Shown: positions 1 to 7,423 of the stretch, piece after piece
Position numbering within the stretch: position 1 is the stretch's first letter
Layout of the letters: each line of letters begins with the position of its first letter
Assembly: GCA_016762995.1 (NCBI GenBank)
Contig: JAESUT010000135.1
Span: 1 to 7,706, forward strand
Reading direction: 5' to 3'
Source: Gammaproteobacteria bacterium
Lineage (GTDB): Bacteria > Pseudomonadota > Gammaproteobacteria > Pseudomonadales > Pseudohongiellaceae
Length of the DNA: 7,706 nt
Made by a program: the position numbers and the translations under genes
The notes under the pieces: generated by a model
What the model was told of the DNA's origin: nothing
What the model saw: the letters and a program-made list of their open reading frames with translations, nothing else
Databases searched by the model: none

Positions 1-2
1 AC

Positions 3-1250
3 TTCGCGACACCTGATCATAATATTCCCACTACCACTGAGGAGCGAAAGCAGGGCTTAGATGGCATTAAGGACCCGGTTTCCAAGATTCAGGTTCGTAC
101 ACTTGACGATAACTGCGCTGAATTCGGCATCTTCGAGCTTAAGATGACTGATGCCCGTCAGGGCATCGTGCATGTTGTTGGCCCAGAACAGGGGGCTACG
201 CTGCCTGGCATGAGCATTGTCTGTGGCGATTCGCATACCTCTACTCACGGGGCTCTAGGCGCCTTAGCTCACGGTATTGGCACCTCTGAGGTGGAGCACG
301 TTCTCGCCACTCAGTGCCTAATGCAGAAAAAAGCCAAGAACATGCTAGTTCGTGTAGATGGTCAGTTAAATCCCGGATGCACAGCGAAAGATATCGTGCT
401 GGCTATTATCGGCAAGATCGGTACGGCCGGTGGCACCGGATTTACCATCGAATTCGGTGGAGAAGCAATCCAGGCCCTATCTGTTGAGGGGCGTATGACA
501 GTTTGCAACATGGCTATTGAGGCTGGTGCTCGAGCGGGTCTGATCGCTGTTGACGAGAAGACGCTGGATTACATCAAGGGCAGGCCCTTCGCGCCAAGCG
601 GCGAGTTATGGGAGCGGGCAGTAGAATCCTGGCGCGGCTTAGTGAGTGATGCCGATGCCACATTCGACGAGATCGTCGTATTAAAGGCGGCAGACATAGA
701 GCCACAAGTTACTTGGGGTACTTCGCCAGAGATGGTGGCTCCAATTACTGGGAGGGTTCCTAACCCGGCAGAGGAAGCGGATACGACAAAGCGTGAAAGC
801 ATTGAGCAAGCACTAAAGTACATGGGCTTACAGGGTGGAACTGCAATCAAAGACATCAAGCTGGACTGTATATTCATCGGTTCATGCACTAATTCGCGCA
901 TCGAAGACCTGCGTGCGGCGGCAGGTGTAGTAAAAGGGAAGAAAGTTGCCAGCAGCGTCGAGGTAGCCATGGTCGTGCCAGGCTCGGGCTTGGTTAAGAA
1001 GCAGGCTGAGGCTGAGGGCTTGGACCAGATATTTATCGAGGCAGGGCTGGAATGGCGTGAGCCGGGCTGCTCAATGTGTTTGGCCATGAATGCAGACCAG
1101 CTAGGCGAGGGGAAGCACTGTGCATCCACCTCTAATCGTAATTTCGAAGGGCGGCAGGGATTCGGTGGGCGCACACACCTGGTTAGTCCAGTAATGGCGG
1201 CGGCGGCGGCTATAGCAGGTCACTTCGTTGATGTCAGAGATCTTGGTTAA
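3..1250 (+). CDS. leuC: 3-isopropylmalate dehydratase large subunit LeuC (5' end outside the window)
   Basis: This is the large, iron-sulfur subunit of isopropylmalate isomerase, a cytoplasmic enzyme that converts 2-isopropylmalate to 3-isopropylmalate in leucine synthesis together with LeuD. The frame is already open at the left edge (FATPDHN... from base 3), so 415 residues are visible. Compared from memory with E. coli LeuC (466 aa), about 55-60 N-terminal residues lie upstream. The ATG at 144 is internal and not the start. Visible family motifs are ATPDHN near residues 2-7, [42 protein letters not shown] from residue 74, IGSCTNSR with the cluster Cys at base 885, and [10 protein letters not shown] with two cluster Cys at 1068 and 1077. 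[12 protein letters not shown] and [11 protein letters not shown] end the protein. All three 4Fe-4S ligands are present, so it looks functional. leuD follows after 32 nt, which suggests one transcript. Identification is very secure. Confidence 0.97.
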   Translation, partial: FATPDHNIPTTTEERKQGLDGIKDPVSKIQVRTLDDNCAEFGIFELKMTDARQGIVHVVGPEQGATLPGMSIVCGDSHTSTHGALGALAHGIGTSEVEHVLATQCLMQKKAKNMLVRVDGQLNPGCTAKDIVLAIIGKIGTAGGTGFTIEFGGEAIQALSVEGRMTVCNMAIEAGARAGLIAVDEKTLDYIKGRPFAPSGELWERAVESWRGLVSDADATFDEIVVLKAADIEPQVTWGTSPEMVAPITGRVPNPAEEADTTKRESIEQALKYMGLQGGTAIKDIKLDCIFIGSCTNSRIEDLRAAAGVVKGKKVASSVEVAMVVPGSGLVKKQAEAEGLDQIFIEAGLEWREPGCSMCLAMNADQLGEGKHCASTSNRNFEGRQGFGGRTHLVSPVMAAAAAIAGHFVDVRDLG

Positions 1251-1282
1251 GGCCATATAAAACAAATAGTTAAGAGATAAAC

Positions 1283-1942
1283 ATGAACAAATTTATAGTT
1301 GAAAAGGGTGTGGTTCTGCCACTGGATCGTGCAAACGTAGATACCGATTTCATCATCCCTAAGCAGTTCCTTAAATCCATCAAGCGGACTGGCTTTGGTG
1401 TAAACCTATTTGATGAGCATCGCTATCTCGATAAGGGGTTGCCGGATACTGACAACAGCCACAGGCCAATAAACCCTGACTTTGTGCTCAATCAGCCGCG
1501 TTATAAGGACGCGAAAGTTCTGCTCGCTAAGGATAACTTCGGCTGCGGTTCAAGCCGCGAGCATGCCCCCTGGGCGCTGGAGGACTATGGTTTTCGCGCG
1601 ATCTTAGCGCCAAGCTATGCGGACATCTTCTTCAACAACTGCTTCAAAAACGGTCTGCTACCTATCGTTCTCGATAAAGCCACCATCGCAACGCTATTTA
1701 CTGAGGTTGAAGCAAATGAGGGCTACCAGCTAGAAGTGGACTTGCAGCAGCAAACTATTCTCAAGCCGGATGGTTCCACCATTGAGTTCTCCGTGGATGC
1801 CTTCCGCAAGAACTGCCTGCTCAATGGTTTGGACGATATCGGGCTTACCCTTGAGGAGGCAGATACCATACGCAGCTTCGAGAAAAACTGGCGCAACTCT
1901 GCACCTTGGTATTTCACGACGAGCGACGCGACTACGACCTAG
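1283..1942 (+). CDS. leuD: 3-isopropylmalate dehydratase small subunit LeuD
   Basis: This is the small subunit of isopropylmalate isomerase. It forms the swivelling domain that completes the active site of LeuC. The 219-residue product is slightly longer than E. coli LeuD (201 aa) and close to Pseudomonas-type LeuD. Diagnostic stretches are [14 protein letters not shown] (residues 18-31), the substrate-contacting [13 protein letters not shown] loop (87-99), [14 protein letters not shown] (111-124) and [10 protein letters not shown] (181-190). The ATG at 1283 is preceded by AAGAGA (1272-1277) at about five bases, a fair ribosome binding site, and the protein begins in the usual place for the family. 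The last nine residues (Thr/Ser/Asp-rich) look like an unconserved tail. It lies directly behind leuC. In Pseudomonas-type genomes leuB would follow shortly, but here asd does. There is no sign of frameshift or truncation. Confidence 0.97.
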   Translation: MNKFIVEKGVVLPLDRANVDTDFIIPKQFLKSIKRTGFGVNLFDEHRYLDKGLPDTDNSHRPINPDFVLNQPRYKDAKVLLAKDNFGCGSSREHAPWALEDYGFRAILAPSYADIFFNNCFKNGLLPIVLDKATIATLFTEVEANEGYQLEVDLQQQTILKPDGSTIEFSVDAFRKNCLLNGLDDIGLTLEEADTIRSFEKNWRNSAPWYFTTSDATTT

Positions 1943-1947
1943 ATTCT

Positions 1948-1975
1948 CTCAGATGAGCAGGGCGCTTAATCTGAG
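1948..1975 (+). repeat. Inverted repeat (hairpin) between leuD and asd
   Basis: CTCAGAT at 1948-1954 pairs perfectly with ATCTGAG at 1969-1975. Inside it, GAGC (1955-1958) can pair with GCTT (1964-1967) with one G-U pair and a bulged A at 1968, leaving a five-base loop at 1959-1963. It begins five bases after the leuD stop codon. No T-run follows, so it is not a standard intrinsic terminator. An mRNA-stabilising or processing hairpin at the leuCD 3' end, or chance, are the alternatives. Confidence 0.45.
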
Positions 1976-2045
1976 CGGTGGTATTCGCTAGCTGTCCGTG
2001 TATGTACGAAAACATCAACTATTTCAAGAAATTAGAGAGAAATGT

Positions 2046-3065
2046 ATGAAAAACTACAATGTAGCAGTGGTAGGTGCCACTGGCGCTGTAGGGGAAGCTC
2101 TACTGAGTATCCTAGAGCAGCGCAATTTCCCAGTGGATCAGATATTTGCCCTAGCGAGCGAGCGCTCTGCCGGGAATACGGTTATGTTCAACGGCAAACC
2201 ACTCATGGTGACTAATTTAGCCGAGTTTGATTTCAGCCAGGCCCAAATCGGTCTGTTTTCCGCGGGCGGCAGTGTTTCGGCCGAATTTGCCCCCAAGGCG
2301 GGTGAGGCGGGCTGTGTGGTGATCGATAACACCTCCCATTTTCGCTATGACGACGATGTTCCGCTAGTGATACCCGAGGTAAATCCAGAGGCGATAGCGC
2401 AGTACACGAATCGCAACATTATCGCGAACCCCAATTGTTCTACGATTCAGATGCTGGTGGCGTTGAAGCCTATCCATGATGCGTTTGGCATCAAGCGCAT
2501 CTCAGTTGCTACCTATCAAGCCGTTTCCGGTTCTGGCAACAGTGCTGTTAAGGAGCTGGCGAAGCAGACTGGTGAGCTCTTGAATGGCCGCGAGGCTGAA
2601 TGCAAAGTATACCCACGGCAGATAGCGTTCAATGTGCTGCCGCAGATCGATGTCTTCATGGACAATGGCTATACCAAGGAAGAGATGAAGATGGTGTGGG
2701 AGACGCAGAAGATTTTCGCTGATGACAGCATTCAAATCAGTGCGACCTGCGTTCGTGTACCTGTATTCTACGGGCATTCCGAGGCGGTACAGGTCGAGAC
2801 TCATAAGCCTATTAGCGAGGCACAGGTACGTGATTTATTGGCGAGTGCGGCCGGTGTTACAGTGATCGATGACCGGAAAGACGGCGGATACCCAACGGCA
2901 GTGCATGATTCTGCGGGCCAGGACTCAGTTTTTGTAGGCAGAATTCGGCAAGATATCTCAATCCCCAATGGAATTAACCTGTGGGTGGTTTCCGATAACG
3001 TGCGAAAGGGAGCAGCTCTCAACTCAGTTCAGATAGCCGAAGAGTTGATAAAAAGCTATTTATAA
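2046..3065 (+). CDS. asd: Aspartate-semialdehyde dehydrogenase (shorter, Gram-positive/Vibrio Asd2-type)
   Basis: The enzyme reduces aspartyl-4-phosphate to aspartate-4-semialdehyde with NADPH in the cytoplasm. This is the branch point to lysine, diaminopimelate, threonine and methionine. I chose the ATG at 2046 (339 aa) because MKNYNVAVVGATGAVGE is the family N-terminus and GAGAGA (2035-2040) sits five bases upstream. The ATG at 1998 would add 16 unconserved residues. Visible features are the Rossmann loop GATGAVG (residues 11-17), SAGGSVS (72-78), the nucleophile Cys131 in NPNCST, Gln158 in YQAVSGSG, Arg237 in CVRVPV, and the proton-relay His244 in YGHSEAV. The length and sequence match the roughly 340-residue class rather than the longer E. 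coli Asd (367 aa). In Pseudomonas, a related gene next to fimV (Usg/PA3116 type) has, as I recall it, lost its active-site Cys, whereas this copy keeps it. It is therefore probably the real enzyme. It stands 103 nt after leuD and 155 nt before fimV. Confidence 0.96.
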   Translation: MKNYNVAVVGATGAVGEALLSILEQRNFPVDQIFALASERSAGNTVMFNGKPLMVTNLAEFDFSQAQIGLFSAGGSVSAEFAPKAGEAGCVVIDNTSHFRYDDDVPLVIPEVNPEAIAQYTNRNIIANPNCSTIQMLVALKPIHDAFGIKRISVATYQAVSGSGNSAVKELAKQTGELLNGREAECKVYPRQIAFNVLPQIDVFMDNGYTKEEMKMVWETQKIFADDSIQISATCVRVPVFYGHSEAVQVETHKPISEAQVRDLLASAAGVTVIDDRKDGGYPTAVHDSAGQDSVFVGRIRQDISIPNGINLWVVSDNVRKGAALNSVQIAEELIKSYL

Positions 3066-3073
3066 TGAATACT
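3045..3073 (+). promoter_or_regulatory. Weak candidate sigma70 promoter for fimV, overlapping the asd 3' end
   Basis: TTGATA at 3045-3050 (five of six to the -35 consensus) is followed after 17 bases by AATACT at 3068-3073 (four of six to -10). A perfect TATAAT lies at 3061-3066 across the asd stop codon, but it has no good -35 at proper spacing. A third weak option is GAAACA (3090-3095), 18 bases, TATAAA (3114-3119). All would leave a leader of roughly 95-150 nt before the fimV ATG. The 155-nt gap supports separate transcription, but the exact promoter is uncertain. Confidence 0.3.
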
Positions 3074-3220
3074 TGCAAGCAGTAGTGAAGAAACAATCTT
3101 AATACGTTTGCACTATAAACATTAGTGTTCACTTACCGCCTGTGCTGACTTAGAGAGCTATAAAGGGGCTGGTCTTGTTGTTTTAGCAATGCCAGCGACC
3201 TGTTTAGAGAAAAAGGGACT

Positions 3221-6200
3221 ATGCTACGTAAAATCGTCGTCATTCTGACCATGCTGCTCTGCAGTATGGCGACACAGTTATACGCCTTAGGGTTAGGCAC
3301 TGTTACTGTCGAGTCCTCGCTCAACCAGCCGCTGCGTATGCGGATAGAGCTGCTGCAGCTGGGCGATACCCGGCTGCAAGATGTTCGCGTTTCTATAGCA
3401 TCTGGCGCTGACTTCGAACGCTTCAACATTGAGCGCGCGAGCTTCCTTTCTAATATCCGATTCAGCGTAGAGTCTTCGGGGCAGGGAAACGTAATAATTC
3501 TTACGTCCTTGCAAATTGTTCGCGAACCCTATTTAAGCTTCATCATAGATACACGTTGGCCTAACGGTCGATTGCTTAGCGAGCACACGATCCTATTGGA
3601 TCTGCCTGTGTTTGAAGACCAGCAATCGACTTCTGAGATTAGACAGCCGATAAGCCCAATCTTACAGTCACCTACAAGAGCCCAAGCGACAGATGCAGAG
3701 CCATTTGTTGAGTCGTCGTCGGCACCTGCTGTGTCTGCACCGAGTTCAACAAATTCTGCCGCAAACCTTCAGCCCGAAATCCTATCGCCAGAGCCAGATG
3801 TCGAGGAAAATGCCGCTGATGCGGATGTAGTAGAGCCGTCTCAATTAGAGACAGAAGAGCCCGCAGCAGAGCCGGAGCCAGTGGTCGCTCTCGACGAGGC
3901 CATAGAAGAGCAAGATGTAGAAGAGCAAGCTGTAGAAGAGCAAGCTGTAGAAGAGCAGGTTGTTGAAGAAGAGCCTGTTGATGTGGAAGAGGAGCTGGCC
4001 GAAGAAGTCGCGCAGGCTGAGCCAGACGTCATCGAAGCAGCGGCAGACCTTGTAGAGCCTGAGCCAGAAGTTGTGGAGCCAGAAACTATCGAGACAGGTG
4101 CCAACGACACACTTTCTGACATTGCTCAAGAAGTTAGACCCAACACCAATGTGTCTATGCAGCAAACCATGTTGGCGCTGCAGGAGTTGAATCCTGAAGC
4201 CTTCGCCGATGGCAATATTAATAGACTGCGCAGCGGTCAGATTTTGCGTGTTCCGACGTTCGCTGAGATACAGTCGATCGACCCTCTAGCTGCGGTTGAC
4301 GAAGTGACGCGGCAGAATCAAGAATTCGCTGAAGTGGATGTCCAACCCTTGGCAGCACCGTCGGTTGCAGCGCCAGAGCAAGATGCTCAGCCGCAGGGGC
4401 AGCTGAGTGTAGTGAGTTCAGAGGATGCTATTGATGCGAGCAGTGGCGCCGCACAATTAGCCGATGCCGAGAACGAAGCGCTCGATCAGCGTATATCTGA
4501 GTTAGAAGCGCAGCTAGCACAGCGTCAGGAAGAAGCCGATCGCGCAGCAATAGAGCGCGAAGAATTAGATTCCCGCATGGTCGATCTCGAATCGCAGATC
4601 GTTGCTGCACAAGAGATTATTCGCCTGCAAGATATGCAGCTAGCGCAATTGCAAGAGTCGCTTTCCGCAGCCGCTGCTGATGCGCAGATACTGGCAGAGC
4701 AACAGTCGATTCAGGCAGCCGCCGAGGCTGAAGCTGCTCAGCCGGTAGATTCGCCTACCAGCTTGTTTGATGACCTAATGCGCATACTGACGGGCAACAG
4801 CTTATTCATACTCTTCGGTATTGTTCTGGTTATTTTGCTGCTGGTCGTATTGATGCTGCGTAGAAATCGCGCGGCAAAGATAGACGAGCACGACATCGAC
4901 GAAATAGCAGGGCAGGATTTCGATTCTGACGCCGAAGAAGCCAGCCTTAAAGATTCAGAGAAAGGTGCCGCTTCCGCAGAATTCCAAGACTACGACCCTG
5001 CTGACTTAGATGATGAGCTCGATGACATCATTGGTGTATCTGATGAAGCTGAGAGTGCCAATGAAGTTGACGAGGCTGAAGAAGCGCCACAATTAGACGT
5101 ACTCACGATTGTCGAGCAGTTAGTAGGCGAGCAGCAATACCGTCGTGCATTAAGCATGCTAAATACCTCGCTTAAAGAGCAGGGTGACAGCGAAGACGTT
5201 AGGGCGAAGGTTTCTGAAGTTGAGGGCTTATTAGAAGCGGAAGAAATTGAGCAGCGCAAGATCGATGAAGCCGCTCAGGCAGAAGAGACGGCAAATCGAG
5301 AGTCGGAAACGAAATCTTTCCTAGATGATCTGGGTATTGATCTGGATACATTCGACTATGATGATGACACAGCTGATTCTGAAGCCGAAGATGAGCCTAC
5401 AGCTGCGGCAGAAATTGAAGAGGTTTCTGTTGAATCTGAAGACGTGGATATGATGTTCGATCTTGGCGGTGATGATGCCAGTACAAGCAATGTAGGTGAG
5501 CTTAGCGTCGACGAAGATGCCGCAGAAGAAGTTGAATCATTCGAATTTGATTTAGAAGACGATTCGAATTTGGTAGAGAGTAAGGCTAGCGATCCCGAAG
5601 ATATCGATATCGATACCTTGGAGTTCGATGCAGATGCCATCAAAGAAGTGTCCGCCAATTCGGATGTTGACGAAGACGACGATGAAGAGGTGGATTTAGA
5701 AACCTTCTCATTCGATCCAACCGCCGCAGCAAGTGTCACGGAAACAGTAGAGACGAAGGAAGAAGAGGCGGCCTCAGAAGAAGATTCAAACGCGATTGAA
5801 TTCTCCTTTGATATGGACGATGTTGACGACGGTGCTGAATCGCAAGAGCCAGTAAGAAACGAAGAGATTGAAACGTTTGATTTTGATCTAGATGACGATG
5901 CTGGTGATACTGTTCTCGAGACGCCAGATACGAAAGTGTCCTCTACTACTGAAGACGAGGGCGATGATTTCGATTTCGATCTAGATGAGTTTGAAATCGA
6001 GCCAGTTAAGGAAAAATCGGTGACAAATGATTCTGCTGCAGATGACGATTTCTTGGACTTGGATGTAGAAACCGCTCAAGTGGAAACCGCCGAGACAGCT
6101 ATTGATGAGATCGAGTTTGATATTGACACTGATGAGGAGCCCGAGGAGAGCATCACGAGCAGTGATATTTCTGATGATGATTCGATTAGCGACGACGATC

Positions 6201-6439
6201 TCGAGTTTTTAACTGATGACGAAGTTGAGATAGAGTCTGTCGATGACGTAGAAGAAGTCGACATGCTGTCCGATGATGAGGAAGCTGCGACTAAGTTAGA
6301 GCTCGCCTATGCCTATCAAAAAATGGGCGATATGGTGGGAGCTAAGGAAATTCTGCAGGAAGTTATCAAGGAAGGCTCTAGCGAACAAGTTGAGGAAGCT
6401 AGCAAGTTACTCGGCAAACTCGACGGTAAATCAAGCTAG
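3221..6439 (+). CDS. fimV: FimV-type inner-membrane LysM/TPR hub protein
   Basis: FimV proteins organise the cell pole and support type IV pilus assembly and twitching. They bind peptidoglycan through LysM and recruit partners through cytoplasmic TPR-like parts. This 1072-residue copy is longer than P. aeruginosa FimV (919 aa). In order it shows a signal peptide (1-22, cleavage likely after YA), then the FimV N-terminal domain from the hallmark LGLG...SSLNQPL (23-131). A Pro/Glu-rich periplasmic linker (132-286) contains a five-residue tandem repeat (228-252). A LysM domain (about 287-346) and a coiled coil (about 416-481) follow. One membrane segment (about 528-546) is followed by RRNR, which places the C-terminal half in the cytoplasm. 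A TPR-like helix pair (about 624-672) and a long acidic, probably disordered region (about 700-1013) lead to the conserved TPR-like C-terminal cap (about 1015-1068). The ATG at 3221 is preceded by AAGGGA and gives the full signal peptide. The mature protein has no Cys and a single Trp (113). Its role in pili here is inferred from the family only. Confidence 0.93.
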   Translation: MLRKIVVILTMLLCSMATQLYALGLGTVTVESSLNQPLRMRIELLQLGDTRLQDVRVSIASGADFERFNIERASFLSNIRFSVESSGQGNVIILTSLQIVREPYLSFIIDTRWPNGRLLSEHTILLDLPVFEDQQSTSEIRQPISPILQSPTRAQATDAEPFVESSSAPAVSAPSSTNSAANLQPEILSPEPDVEENAADADVVEPSQLETEEPAAEPEPVVALDEAIEEQDVEEQAVEEQAVEEQVVEEEPVDVEEELAEEVAQAEPDVIEAAADLVEPEPEVVEPETIETGANDTLSDIAQEVRPNTNVSMQQTMLALQELNPEAFADGNINRLRSGQILRVPTFAEIQSIDPLAAVDEVTRQNQEFAEVDVQPLAAPSVAAPEQDAQPQGQLSVVSSEDAIDASSGAAQLADAENEALDQRISELEAQLAQRQEEADRAAIEREELDSRMVDLESQIVAAQEIIRLQDMQLAQLQESLSAAAADAQILAEQQSIQAAAEAEAAQPVDSPTSLFDDLMRILTGNSLFILFGIVLVILLLVVLMLRRNRAAKIDEHDIDEIAGQDFDSDAEEASLKDSEKGAASAEFQDYDPADLDDELDDIIGVSDEAESANEVDEAEEAPQLDVLTIVEQLVGEQQYRRALSMLNTSLKEQGDSEDVRAKVSEVEGLLEAEEIEQRKIDEAAQAEETANRESETKSFLDDLGIDLDTFDYDDDTADSEAEDEPTAAAEIEEVSVESEDVDMMFDLGGDDASTSNVGELSVDEDAAEEVESFEFDLEDDSNLVESKASDPEDIDIDTLEFDADAIKEVSANSDVDEDDDEEVDLETFSFDPTAAASVTETVETKEEEAASEEDSNAIEFSFDMDDVDDGAESQEPVRNEEIETFDFDLDDDAGDTVLETPDTKVSSTTEDEGDDFDFDLDEFEIEPVKEKSVTNDSAADDDFLDLDVETAQVETAETAIDEIEFDIDTDEEPEESITSSDISDDDSISDDDLEFLTDDEVEIESVDDVEEVDMLSDDEEAATKLELAYAYQKMGDMVGAKEILQEVIKEGSSEQVEEASKLLGKLDGKSS
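3902..3976 (+). repeat. 15-nt tandem repeat inside fimV (periplasmic linker)
   Basis: Five consecutive 15-nt units start at 3902, 3917, 3932, 3947 and 3962. Units 2 and 3 are identical (GTAGAAGAGCAAGCT). Unit 1 differs at two positions, unit 4 at two, and unit 5 is more divergent. They encode IEEQD, VEEQA, VEEQA, VEEQV and VEEEP. The unit length is a multiple of three, so copy-number change would keep the fimV frame. It lies in the Glu-rich linker between the FimV N-terminal domain and LysM, where length variation is likely tolerated. Confidence 0.85.
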
Positions 6440-6481
6440 TTGTCTTGACTATGCGCGCACAATTCTGAGTCGATCTGATCC

Positions 6482-7333
6482 GTGTCAACCCCCGAACAAA
6501 CTGCTGCTAACAATCACCGCATTGCATTAGGTATCGAGTACGATGGCACTGCGTATTCCGGCTGGCAGAAACAAAAATTCCCCCAACAAGAAACTGTCCA
6601 GCAGTATGTTGAAACCGCGCTAAGTAAAGTGGCGGATAGAGATGTAGTGGTGAGTTGTGCCGGAAGGACAGATGCCGGCGTCCATGCTACGTGCCAAGTA
6701 GTACACTTTGATGCCGAAATTGATAGAGGCGAAAAAGCTTGGACGCAAGGCGTGAATAGCATGCTGCCACGATCTATTCGGATAGTGTGGTCGCGAGTCC
6801 AGCAAGGTGATTTTCATGCGCGCTTTAGCGCATTGTCCAGGCGCTATTTCTACTTGATATACCGACGCGATACACAATCTGCAATGTTGTATGGCCGGGC
6901 GAGTTACGCGCGCAGAGAGTTAGATGAAGTCTCGATGCATGCGGCGGCGCAACACTTTCTTGGTGAGCAAGATTTTACTTCTTTTCGCGCTGCTGGCTGT
7001 CAATCGAAGACGGCGATGCGCAATGTTATGCATGCAAATATGTACCGCAGAGGAGGCTTTCTCATCTTCGATGTTAAGGCGAATGCATTCCTTCAACATA
7101 TGGTGCGTAATATGGTGGGATCCTTGCTGGAAGTTGGCTTAGGCCGCAAAGACCCAACCTGGATTGCTGAGTTATTGTCGCTACAAGACAGGGCGCGTGC
7201 AGCCCCTACGGCCTTGCCGGATGGCCTGTATTTAGTTGGTGTTGAATATCCAAAAAGTTGCGGCTTGCCTAGCGAGATCTCGCTGCCAGACCTGCTGCTG
7301 GCAAGCAGAAATGTCAGTCACATCGTAGAGTAA
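6482..7333 (+). CDS. truA: tRNA pseudouridine(38-40) synthase TruA
   Basis: TruA isomerises uridines 38, 39 and 40 in the anticodon stem-loop of many tRNAs to pseudouridine, acting in the cytoplasm as a dimer. The 283-residue product compares with 270 in E. coli. Visible motifs are IALGIEYDGTAYSGWQKQ near the N-terminus (residues 14-31), CAGRTDAGVHAT with catalytic Asp64, DFHARFSALSRRYFYLIYR in the middle, DFTSFRAAGCQSKT, and KANAFLQHMVRNMVGSLLEVG near the C-terminal third. The start is GTG at 6482. An in-frame TGA at 6476-6478 blocks any longer version, and the first in-frame ATG lies far inside the conserved fold (about residue 94). No clear Shine-Dalgarno sequence precedes the GTG. fimV ends 42 nt upstream and I see no promoter in that gap, so it is probably read from the fimV transcript. 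This neighbour pair is common in Pseudomonas relatives. Confidence 0.96.
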   Translation: MSTPEQTAANNHRIALGIEYDGTAYSGWQKQKFPQQETVQQYVETALSKVADRDVVVSCAGRTDAGVHATCQVVHFDAEIDRGEKAWTQGVNSMLPRSIRIVWSRVQQGDFHARFSALSRRYFYLIYRRDTQSAMLYGRASYARRELDEVSMHAAAQHFLGEQDFTSFRAAGCQSKTAMRNVMHANMYRRGGFLIFDVKANAFLQHMVRNMVGSLLEVGLGRKDPTWIAELLSLQDRARAAPTALPDGLYLVGVEYPKSCGLPSEISLPDLLLASRNVSHIVE

Positions 7334-7384
7334 GTATTTGCTCTCCTCTAATATTCTGGAATAATAGTCGGGAATCTGTTGTTT

Positions 7385-7393
7385 TGCTAGAAT
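7385..7393 (+). promoter_or_regulatory. Extended -10 promoter candidate for trpF
   Basis: TGCTAGAAT matches the extended -10 pattern TGnTATAAT in all but one position, with TAGAAT at 7388-7393. No good -35 is seen at 17-18 bases, which extended -10 promoters can do without. Transcription would start near base 7400, giving a leader of about 24 nt before the TTG start. An imperfect palindrome, TATTC-TG-GAATA (7352-7363), lies just upstream of the -35 area and could be an operator or chance. Confidence 0.5.
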
Positions 7394-7423
7394 ACGCCTC
7401 TTTCACCAGCCCCTAGACTCACC

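Noticed and set aside
1196..1210. GGC trinucleotide run in leuC
   Set aside because: It encodes the conserved alanine run near the LeuC C-terminus (MAAAAA), a normal family feature.
1998..2045. Upstream ATG giving a 16-residue longer Asd
   Set aside because: The extra residues match no part of the family, and a good ribosome binding site (2035-2040) serves the ATG at 2046, where the conserved Rossmann start begins.
3251..3268. Cys14 of FimV as a lipoprotein attachment site
   Set aside because: The residues before it (MLL) do not fit the lipobox, and a better signal peptidase I site follows at residues 20-22 just before the conserved LGLG start of the mature domain.
5356..5739. Long minus-strand open frame of Ser-rich protein opposite fimV (with similar ones at 3841-4122, 4990-5259 and 6076-6264)
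   Set aside because: These arise because GAA/GAT/GAC-rich acidic coding reads as Ser codons (TCN) on the other strand. Composition is near-homopolymeric, there is no domain, and the plus-strand frame is clearly FimV.
6445..6480. TTGACT at 6445-6450 as a -35 for truA
   Set aside because: No acceptable -10 occurs at 15-19 bases downstream, and the gap to truA is only 42 nt.
6816..6833. ATGCGC...GCGCAT inverted repeat inside truA
   Set aside because: It falls in the codons of the conserved HARFSA motif, where protein constraint explains the sequence. There is no sign of regulatory use.
7271..7284. Perfect 14-base palindrome AGCGAGATCTCGCT near the end of truA
   Set aside because: It lies within coding sequence, and one such palindrome is roughly what chance gives in a window of this size.
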